Shown here: piece after piece, positions 1 to 5,008 of the stretch | How positions within the stretch are numbered: position 1 is the first letter of the stretch | How the letters are laid out: every line of letters begins with the position of its first letter | DNA from: Acidobacteriaceae bacterium | Lineage (GTDB): Bacteria; Acidobacteriota; Terriglobia; Terriglobales; Acidobacteriaceae | Direction: 5' to 3' | Length of the DNA: 5,008 nt | Assembly (NCBI GenBank): GCA_003166055.1 | Contig: PMWR01000172.1 | Span: 3,126 to 8,133 of the forward strand | Notes under the pieces: generated by a model | Database searches by the model: none | The model's input: only the letters and a program-made list of their open reading frames with translations | Told to the model about the DNA's origin: nothing | Program-made: the position numbers and the translations under genes

Positions 1-275
1 AGGACCAGGTCAGCCTCGGCTGGATCGCCAACCAGTTCGTACTGACTATTCGCCCTGAGGCCCGCGTACAACTGGTTATAGCCGCGATTCGTATCGCCGG
101 TGAAGGGCGAGGGAAACAGCCCGCTGTCCGCTCCGGCATTGGAGACGAAGATTTTAGTGGCCGTACGGATGGCTGCTGGGACGGGCGCCGGGGCTGGCTG
201 TTGCGCAATTGCGAATGCCGATGGAAGGACGGCGGCGAACAGGGCAATGCGGATTCCGAAACGACTCTTCTTCAC
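1..275 (-). CDS. Small secreted protein of unknown function (3' end missing)
   Basis: The frame opens with GTG at 275 and runs off the left edge with no stop, giving 91 visible residues. GTG is chosen because no in-frame ATG lies upstream and a purine-rich GGAAGAGG sits about 8 nt before it. Residues 1-24 look like a Sec signal peptide: KK and R near the start, a hydrophobic core at about 10-17, then PSAFAIA before Q25, so cleavage after A22 or A24 is plausible. A Pro/Ala-rich linker follows at about 27-35. The mature domain begins near K41 with KIFVSNAGADSG, then a Phe/Pro segment, GDTNRGYNQLYAGL at 60-73, and YELVGDPAEADLV at 79-91. The style recalls short conserved secreted proteins that I associate with Acidobacteriota, with no known function; this is recall only. 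It was missed as an ORF because it uses GTG and is cut by the window edge. It lies 164 bp downstream of the M1-like gene and may have its own promoter. Confidence 0.75.
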   Translation of the reverse strand, partial: MKKSRFGIRIALFAAVLPSAFAIAQQPAPAPVPAAIRTATKIFVSNAGADSGLFPSPFTGDTNRGYNQLYAGLRANSQYELVGDPAEADLV

Positions 276-340
276 GATGGAACCTCTTCCGCGAATGTGA
301 ATTGCACTCATGGAAAGAGACGGCGCGAACGCGGGAGTGG

Positions 341-352
341 TTAGGTATATCT
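341..352 (-). promoter_or_regulatory. Possible -10 region for the small secreted protein
   Basis: On the minus strand the 164 bp gap contains a short A+T-rich patch reading GATATACCTAA, about 66 nt upstream of the GTG at 275. It stands out in an otherwise G+C-rich stretch and could be a -10 element. No -35 hexamer at 16-18 nt spacing is convincing; TTCGTG is the nearest candidate. The gap also lacks a strong terminator, so read-through from the M1-like gene is equally possible. Confidence 0.22.
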
Positions 353-395
353 TCTTGAGCGGACCACGAATCCGTCCGGCAACGCGGAACATCGA

Positions 396-409
396 GGGGT
401 CAGACACCC
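396..409. repeat. Imperfect palindrome GGGGTCAGACACCC
   Basis: A 14-bp near-palindrome lies about 30 bp past the stop of the M1-like gene. On the minus strand it reads GGGTGTCTGACCCC. GGGT can pair with ACCC around a five-base loop, but no T-run follows, so it is a poor intrinsic terminator. The core resembles the GGTGTC-N-GACACC palindrome that I recall from dispersed intergenic repeats in many bacteria, sometimes near Y1 (IS200-like) transposases. Only one copy is seen here and no transposase is present, so the repeat assignment is an inference. Confidence 0.3.
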
Positions 410-439
410 GGCTGCCCTGGTCGATAGGCAGGCTTCAAG

Positions 440-2488
440 CTATTCGCTGTCAGGGAGCTTGTACGGCCTTTGCAGCCATTGCCGCGCCTCGTTTACCGCA
501 CCCTGCGTATTGTCGTTGGTCTGCACCGCCAGCCGGTACTCGTTCACCGCGCGGTCGCGCTGTCCGGTAATGTCGAATATCTTGCCCAGCGCAATGTGGC
601 TCCAGACTTCGGTCCAGCGCGGCTCCCCGTCGCCGCGCAAAGCGTCGCGGTAAGAGTTCACGCTGGCCTGGTAGTTGCGCTGCGTAAACAGAAGCTCACC
701 GATGCGGTAGTTGGCCAGGGAACTCTGCGGGTTGGCTTCAAGCGCCTTCTGATATTCGGCAAGCGCAGAGGTCAGGTCGCCCTGGGCCACCAGTTGCTGC
801 CCCTTCAGGATGGCGATGCGCACCTGCAGATCGGGCGTCGCCTTGAGCAGCCAGCCGTTGGGATCGATGGCGATGCGCCGTGGCCGGCCAAACGTATCCA
901 CGACATACTGCGTGTCCGTGCCCACCACCTCGATCTTCTTGTCCTCCGTCTTGCCATCGGTTTCCACGCGCAGATCCACCGGCATGCGGAACAGGTCCAG
1001 ATCTTGCTGGATCTCCCCGATGGTGCGGAAGCCCTTGTTATTTCCCAGCCGGTAGACGGCGTACTTGTCAGTAAACTGCGGCGCGCCGGTGCCATCGATC
1101 CACTGCGCAAAGAACGCGGTTAACTGCTGCTGGCTCTGGGCCTCGGCCACTTTCACAAAATCCGACGACCGGATGCTGCTATCCGTGTACTGGCTCAGCG
1201 CACCCTTGAGCGTGTCAAGGAACGCCTTGTCGCCCACCTCCCAACGCAGCATGTGGAATATCATTGCCCCCTTTTCAAGGGTCATCGACTGGAACTCGGG
1301 CGAGAACGGGCTGAGCCGCCCGGCTGTCGACAGCGGAATCGTGTCGTAGGCCAGGGCGCCCGCCTCAACGTCAAGCAGCGCCGAGCGCATGGCACTCTTG
1401 CCGCTTTCGTCTTCCAGGTACATCAGTTCGCCGTAGCGCGACATGCCATTGGTGATCCACGCGTCATTCATGGTGCGCGGGCTCACCTCGGAGCCCCACC
1501 ACTGGTGCGCAATGGTGTTGGCCAGCAGGCGTATGGCGGTCTTGTCCCCCACGCGCGAGCCCAGAATCGCGGCCAGTTCCGGCGCCCACACGGCGGGCAG
1601 CGTGTCGTCGGGGATTTCGACGACATTCAGATGGCTCGACTCCGGGATCCCAAAGCTGTCGGTAAAGAAGTCGTACTCCTTGGCCGCCGTCTGCGCCAAT
1701 TCGTTTGCCGATGCCTGGTGGGCCACCGTCAGGTAGACCTTCACGTTGCCGGGACCGGCAGAAACCGGGGGCAAGAAGCGGCCCGCAATCACTGTTCCGG
1801 GAAATCCCGGCTTGTTCCATTTGAAGTCGTACTGGTCGCCGGGCTTGCCGTTGGCCAGCGTTACCGGCTTCGACTTTCCGTCGCTGCCACTAGCGAACAC
1901 GCGCATTCCCTGCGGCACCCTGATGTGCATCTCCGCGGTAAAGCGGTCGATCAGGTAGCCGGTCATGGGAAACCACCGCGCCGGGTAGAGCAGATAAGTG
2001 ATGGGCTCCTGAATCGCGGCCAGCTTCAGCCCCTCGATTGGACCGTCCTCATTACCGGTGATCACGCCTTCATACACAAAGGTCCAGTGCGATACCTGCC
2101 CTTTGGTAAACGGCGCGCCCGGTGTCACGCGAATCGTGCCGTCCGCCGACCGCTCCCCGGTGAGCAGCTTGCCGGTTTCGTCGGTAATTTTGGTTACTTT
2201 CAGCGCGGGGTGGAAGCCGAAGCTCACCAGCTCCAGGGTCTCGGGAGCAGTAAAGCTCACCGTCGCCGTGGCCGCAATATGGTGCGTGGCCGTGTCCAGC
2301 TCGGCGTCGATACCGTATCCGGTTATATTCAGCGCAGACCGCTCCGGCCTCTGCGCAAACGCGGAAGGCGCCATCAGCAGGCCAATCGCCAAAAAGCCAG
2401 CCAGCCCACCCAACAGCCCTTTCAGGGGAAGGACCAGTCCAAATCCACGCCGCAAATTCCGCTCGAGTGTTCCCATAGCAGTCATCAT
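440..2488 (-). CDS. Secreted M1 aminopeptidase-like protein with C-terminal TPRs, probably catalytically inactive
   Basis: 682 residues. The first 45 form a signal peptide or signal anchor: basic residues with RRGF at 13-16, a hydrophobic core at about 24-40, and PSAFA before Q46. The N-terminal beta-rich part (about 51-250) matches the M1 saddle domain in style. The M1 peptidase region (about 255-470) keeps AHQWWG at 327-332, a Trp-rich stretch at 341-358 and EKGAMIFHML at 405-414. The catalytic positions are changed: HExxH is NTIAH (324-328), the third zinc ligand Glu is N347, GAMEN aligns with PAVWA (298-302), and the usual Tyr aligns with L404. A linking domain (about 475-550) is followed by three TPRs at about 556-589, 590-623 and 626-661. 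The most likely role is a periplasmic or outer-membrane binding or scaffold protein; this is inferred. The start is ATG at 2488; tandem ATGs and a third at codon 5 leave a few residues of doubt, and no clear Shine-Dalgarno is seen. It lies 56 bp after lpxB on the same strand. Confidence 0.88.
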   Translation of the reverse strand: MMTAMGTLERNLRRGFGLVLPLKGLLGGLAGFLAIGLLMAPSAFAQRPERSALNITGYGIDAELDTATHHIAATATVSFTAPETLELVSFGFHPALKVTKITDETGKLLTGERSADGTIRVTPGAPFTKGQVSHWTFVYEGVITGNEDGPIEGLKLAAIQEPITYLLYPARWFPMTGYLIDRFTAEMHIRVPQGMRVFASGSDGKSKPVTLANGKPGDQYDFKWNKPGFPGTVIAGRFLPPVSAGPGNVKVYLTVAHQASANELAQTAAKEYDFFTDSFGIPESSHLNVVEIPDDTLPAVWAPELAAILGSRVGDKTAIRLLANTIAHQWWGSEVSPRTMNDAWITNGMSRYGELMYLEDESGKSAMRSALLDVEAGALAYDTIPLSTAGRLSPFSPEFQSMTLEKGAMIFHMLRWEVGDKAFLDTLKGALSQYTDSSIRSSDFVKVAEAQSQQQLTAFFAQWIDGTGAPQFTDKYAVYRLGNNKGFRTIGEIQQDLDLFRMPVDLRVETDGKTEDKKIEVVGTDTQYVVDTFGRPRRIAIDPNGWLLKATPDLQVRIAILKGQQLVAQGDLTSALAEYQKALEANPQSSLANYRIGELLFTQRNYQASVNSYRDALRGDGEPRWTEVWSHIALGKIFDITGQRDRAVNEYRLAVQTNDNTQGAVNEARQWLQRPYKLPDSE

Positions 2489-2544
2489 CGCATCGCAGCC
2501 GATCTTGTGGAAATCCCAGTCTCCGGCCCGGTTTTGGCTGGAAG

Positions 2545-3831
2545 TCAGGATCGCACGGTTTCTGGTGTTCTGGCTGGGGAAGCCGCTCGAACCTGGGCCA
2601 AAGTCAGGGCCGCCACTCGATCGATGGCGCCGCCGCTTTCCCGGTTGCCGCCGGCCGGCCGGGCGCTCAGCAACTCCCGAATTCCCCGCAGTTCCTTCAT
2701 CATGGACTCACGGCCCACCCCGTCCGGTAGCAGCCGCTTGATCTGTTCGACGATATTTTCCGCCTTAAAGTCATGCTGAATCAGCTCCGGGACCACGCGT
2801 TTGCCCGCAATCAGGTTGGCCATGGCCACATGCGGCACCGTTACCACCCGCTTGGCAATGGCGTAGGTCAGCGGCGAAACCCGGTAAACGACGACAAACG
2901 GATTGCCGATCAGCGCCGCCTCCACCGTAGCCGTGCCGCTGGCGACGACTGAAGCCCGCGCATGAAACAGCGCCGCCCGCGCGTCCTCCACCAGGTGAAC
3001 AGGCAGCCGGGGAACGGCCGGGGCCGCCGCATGGATCTCCACTAGCCGCTGCACCTGGTCCCGTTGGGTTGCATTCAGCGTCGGGGCCAGCGGGATCAGG
3101 AACTCATGGCCGCCGGCTTTGTCTTGCGGAGACAGAGATTGCGCCGCCCGCAGCATCTCCGGCAGGTTGTCGCGAATCTCTTTGGGCCGGCTGCCCGGCA
3201 GCAAACCAATCCAGGTTCGCTCCGGGTCGAGGCCGTTTTGCTGGGCAAACTGCTGGCGGCTGATCGAGGGCAGCGGCAGCTCCGCCAGCGGATGCCCGAC
3301 AAACTCCGCCGCTACGCCACGTTCGCGGTAGAACTGTTCCTCGAAGGGGAATATCACCAGCATCTTGTCGATGTACTTGCGCACCAGCTTGATGCGGTGT
3401 TTCTTCCACGCCCACAACTGCGGGCTGACAAAGAAGATCACGGGAACGCCCAGGCGGTGAAACTCCTCGGCCAGCTTGAAGTGAATGTCGGGAAAGTCGA
3501 TGAGCACGGCCACATCCGGACGGCGGTCGCGGACTGCCTGTTTGAGCCTGCGAAACTCGCGATAGATGCGCGGCAGGTGGCGAACCACCTCGGTAATGCC
3601 CATCACCGCCATGTCTTCCGAGCGGACCACGCGCTCCAGTCCTGCCGCGACCATGCGCTCGCCGCCCATGCCGAAGAACTGGCCTGTCTCGCCGCCGTCG
3701 GCAAGCTGCTTCTTCAGCGCGTCAATCAGCAGAGCGCCATAGTGCTCGCCGCTTGCCTCGCCTGCCGATATGAAGAAAGTGGGATCCATGAAAAACGCCT
3801 GCGGCGCCGGGTGCAGGGCCGTAGCCATCAT
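2545..3831 (-). CDS. lpxB: Lipid-A-disaccharide synthase
   Basis: LpxB is a GT19 glycosyltransferase of the inner-membrane cytoplasmic face. It joins UDP-2,3-diacylglucosamine to lipid X to form the lipid A disaccharide, releasing UDP. The 428 residues match the family along their length: SAGEASGEHYGA at 22-33, DMAVMGITEVV at 73-83, IDFPD at 111-115 (D112 aligns with the essential D98 of E. coli LpxB), FVSPQLWAWKKHR at 134-146, FPFEEQFY at 161-168, FVGHPLAE at 177-184, LPGSR at 211-215, SGTATVEAAL at 298-307 and NLIAGKRVVPELIQ at 339-352. The GT-B fold is therefore complete. The protein is longer than the usual roughly 380 residues because of an Arg/Ala/Ser-rich tail after about 390 and about 14 extra N-terminal residues. 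A start at M15 (ATG at 3789, giving MDPTFFISAGEASG) fits the family better. Neither start has a strong Shine-Dalgarno. The gene sits 43 bp downstream of the nucleotidyltransferase, in a probable envelope operon. Confidence 0.96.
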   Translation of the reverse strand: MMATALHPAPQAFFMDPTFFISAGEASGEHYGALLIDALKKQLADGGETGQFFGMGGERMVAAGLERVVRSEDMAVMGITEVVRHLPRIYREFRRLKQAVRDRRPDVAVLIDFPDIHFKLAEEFHRLGVPVIFFVSPQLWAWKKHRIKLVRKYIDKMLVIFPFEEQFYRERGVAAEFVGHPLAELPLPSISRQQFAQQNGLDPERTWIGLLPGSRPKEIRDNLPEMLRAAQSLSPQDKAGGHEFLIPLAPTLNATQRDQVQRLVEIHAAAPAVPRLPVHLVEDARAALFHARASVVASGTATVEAALIGNPFVVVYRVSPLTYAIAKRVVTVPHVAMANLIAGKRVVPELIQHDFKAENIVEQIKRLLPDGVGRESMMKELRGIRELLSARPAGGNRESGGAIDRVAALTLAQVRAASPARTPETVRS

Positions 3832-3874
3832 AGCGGTTGCGGCGGTTTGAGTTTGTCACGGCAATTTCGCCGAT

Positions 3875-4624
3875 CTAAATCGAGAACCTTCCATCCGCCA
3901 GATCCCGGCCTGCTTCAACGATGCTTTCCGGACGGCCGAGATCGCGCCAATAGGCATCATCCGCGAGAAAGCTCACGATCTTCTCGCCCTCTGCCGCGAG
4001 ACGCAGGTACGCATCAATGATGGAGAACGCGCCGTCTTCCTTGAACTCGGCAAAAATGCGGGGCGACAGAACATGAATCCCGGAAAAGGCAAGCTCCTGA
4101 GCATGCTCAACCGGCCGCGCCCATTCGGTATGGCCGTCTCGCCCACTACGACGCCCGCAAAGCTGGCCCTGCTCGTCGAACAGCAGCACCCGCGAAGTTT
4201 CCCGCTGCTGAACCGCGAGAGTGGCCAGCGCTTGCTGCTCCGCATGAAACTGCACCATGCCCGCCAGATCGATGGTGCTGATCACGTCCACGTTATGCAG
4301 GATGAACGGCTCCTGCGCACTGGCGACCTCCTCAAGAAAAAACCAGGCTGCCTTCTTTAATCCGCCGCCAGTGTCGAGCAGCGTTTCCTCGCGTGAGACT
4401 TCAATGCGCATTCCGAAGTTTTCATTGGCGCGCAGGTAGTCGACCACCATGTCCGCGAAATGATGCACGTTGACGATTACCTCGCGCACGCCGAAGCCGC
4501 GCAGCCCCGCCAATGCAATCTCCAGCAGCGTGTGTCCCGCCACGGTCACCAGCGCCTTGGGGCGGTCGCCGGTGAGCGGACGCAATCGCGTGCCCAGGCC
4601 CGCGGCCAGAATCATTGCCTTCAT
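3875..4624 (-). CDS. MurU-like sugar-1-phosphate nucleotidyltransferase
   Basis: 249 residues, a full-length single-domain GT-A-type nucleotidyltransferase. It would transfer an NMP from an NTP to a sugar-1-phosphate, releasing pyrophosphate, in the cytoplasm. Visible motifs are MILAAGLGTRLRPLT at 4-18 (nucleotide-binding signature), RPKALV at 21-26, VNVHHFADMV at 51-60, a conserved acidic patch SREETLLDTGGGLKKA at 77-92, NVD at 111-113 (D113 as the Mg-binding Asp, where NGD is usual), SGIHVLSP at 181-188, and YWRDLGRPES at 225-234 with D228 as the likely second metal ligand. Size and motifs fit MurU (N-acetylmuramate-1-phosphate uridylyltransferase) or HddC-type heptose guanylyltransferases. 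The coupled RapZ-C gene upstream favours the MurU reading, but the substrate cannot be read from sequence. The ATG start overlaps the upstream stop (ATGA), and GAGAAG lies 8 nt before it, inside the upstream gene. This points to translational coupling. Confidence 0.87.
   Translation of the reverse strand: MKAMILAAGLGTRLRPLTGDRPKALVTVAGHTLLEIALAGLRGFGVREVIVNVHHFADMVVDYLRANENFGMRIEVSREETLLDTGGGLKKAAWFFLEEVASAQEPFILHNVDVISTIDLAGMVQFHAEQQALATLAVQQRETSRVLLFDEQGQLCGRRSGRDGHTEWARPVEHAQELAFSGIHVLSPRIFAEFKEDGAFSIIDAYLRLAAEGEKIVSFLADDAYWRDLGRPESIVEAGRDLADGRFSI
4621..4624 (-). other. ATGA stop/start overlap (translational coupling)
   Basis: The TGA stop of the RapZ-C gene (4623-4621) shares bases with the ATG of the nucleotidyltransferase (4624-4622). 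The Shine-Dalgarno-like GAGAAG for the second gene (minus strand, 4638-4633) sits inside the coding end of the first. Such overlaps usually mean the two proteins are made together in matched amounts. Confidence 0.9.
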
Positions 4625-5008
4625 GCGCCCAACTTCTCAGCATTGAGGGCCGGCTCGGCTTTTTCGCTGTTCATCTTTTCAAGCTCGATGTGCCGCACCA
4701 CCACTTCCACACCGGCGGTGCCGCGCAGATGCTTCGCCAACTGCTCGGCGAAATAAACCGATCGGTGCTGCCCGCCCGTACAGCCAAACGAGACCATCAG
4801 GCTCTTGAAGCCGCGGCGCTGAAACGTTGCCGCGGTGCTGTCGACCAGCGAAACAACATTGGCAAAAAATTGGTGTACGCTCGCCTGGCTGTTCAGGTAG
4901 TCGATCACTGGCGCGTCCCTGCCGGTGAGCGTTTTGAACTGCTCTTCGCGCCCTGGGTTGGGAATACTGCGCGCGTCAAAGACAAATCCGCCGCCGTTGC
5001 CGGACTCA
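4621..5008 (-). CDS. RapZ C-terminal domain protein (5' end missing); possible sugar kinase-RapZ-C fusion
   Basis: The frame is open from the right edge (first full codon at 5007) to TGA at 4621, giving 128 residues without the true start. A GTG at 4908 lies inside the domain and is not the start, because homology continues upstream of it. Residues 5-38 of the fragment (GGGFVFDARSIPNPGREEQF..., then TGRDAPVIDYL) match the RapZ core, E. coli 'FVFDVRFLPNPHW...MTGLDKPV'. SFGCTGGQHRSVYFAEQL follows at 73-90; this is the loop whose E. coli counterpart, GCTGGKHRS, belongs to the glucosamine-6-phosphate-binding site. The domain ends with VRHIELEK. The tail after that is acidic and mixed (NSEKAEPALNAEKLGA) rather than the basic KRKP that helps E. 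coli RapZ bind RNA. The missing N-terminus could be a RapZ P-loop kinase domain or an AmgK-like phosphotransferase domain. The coupled MurU-like gene favours the second, by inference. Confidence 0.88.
   Translation of the reverse strand, partial: ESGNGGGFVFDARSIPNPGREEQFKTLTGRDAPVIDYLNSQASVHQFFANVVSLVDSTAATFQRRGFKSLMVSFGCTGGQHRSVYFAEQLAKHLRGTAGVEVVVRHIELEKMNSEKAEPALNAEKLGA

Noticed and set aside
470..1123. A 217-codon plus-strand open frame
   Set aside because: It lies wholly antisense to the TPR and linker part of the M1-like gene, and no domain or upstream ribosome-binding site supports it.
2446..2453. Twin-arginine export signal in the M1-like protein (RRGF at residues 13-16)
   Set aside because: Only RRxF is present, without the Ser/Thr and Leu-Lys context of the full motif. 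An ordinary Sec signal or anchor explains the N-terminus as well.
2489..2544. Possible promoter or terminator in the 56 bp gap between lpxB and the M1-like gene
   Set aside because: No paired -35/-10 elements, stable hairpin or T-run could be read here. The gap is short enough for a shared transcript.
1253..2779. A 508-codon open frame on the plus strand opposite the M1-like gene and the end of lpxB
   Set aside because: It is antisense to two well-supported genes, its product is Arg/His/Gly/Gln-rich with no recognisable domain, and long antisense frames are expected in G+C-rich coding DNA.
3852..3874. Small hairpin CGGC-GAAATT-GCCG between the nucleotidyltransferase and lpxB
   Set aside because: The stem has only four base pairs and no T-run follows, so it does not support a terminator. 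The 43 bp gap fits co-transcription.
3064..4020. A 318-codon plus-strand open frame across lpxB and the nucleotidyltransferase end
   Set aside because: It is antisense to lpxB, whose motifs are unmistakable, and its Arg/Gln/His-rich translation is typical of a shadow frame.
4621..4908. A separate 95-residue protein starting at GTG 4908
   Set aside because: The same frame is open upstream to the window edge and encodes conserved RapZ residues there (FVFDAR..PNPGR, TGRDAP), so 4908 is an internal Val codon.

Overview
The window is a compact, one-directional stretch of a G+C-rich Gram-negative chromosome. All five genes read on the minus strand, so transcription runs from the right edge of the window to the left. 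The lipid A gene lpxB implies an outer membrane. The protein styles suggest an Acidobacteriota-type (Terriglobia-like) genome: an M1-peptidase-like secreted protein with C-terminal TPRs, a small secreted protein with the 'KIFVSNAG...NRGYNQLYAGL' pattern, and a stand-alone RapZ-C domain paired with a nucleotidyltransferase. That taxonomic guess rests on recall of family styles and was not searched.

Layout in transcription order, right to left. (1) 5008-4621: the 3' end of a gene whose visible part is a RapZ C-terminal domain with an intact FGCTGGQHRS loop. Its 5' part lies outside the window. (2) 4624-3875: a MurU-like sugar-1-phosphate nucleotidyltransferase that overlaps gene 1 by an ATGA junction. 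(3) 3831-2545: lpxB, lipid-A-disaccharide synthase, 43 bp downstream. (4) 2488-440: a 682-residue secreted protein with an M1 aminopeptidase-like fold and three C-terminal TPRs, 56 bp downstream of lpxB. All recognisable M1 catalytic and zinc-binding positions except one histidine are replaced. (5) 275-1: the N-terminal 91 residues of a small secreted protein of unknown function, after a 164 bp gap that holds a possible promoter and a small imperfect palindrome.

Genes 1-3 look like an envelope-building unit. The RapZ-C/nucleotidyltransferase pair resembles the AmgK/MurU peptidoglycan-sugar recycling route, in which a kinase makes a sugar-1-phosphate and MurU activates it to a UDP-sugar. LpxB uses a UDP-sugar for lipid A. 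Gene 4 may be co-transcribed and probably acts in the periplasm or at the outer membrane, likely as a binding or scaffold protein rather than a peptidase. No RNA genes, mobile elements, CRISPR arrays or convincing terminators were seen. The most unusual item is the apparently dead M1 peptidase. The RapZ-C/MurU coupling is next.
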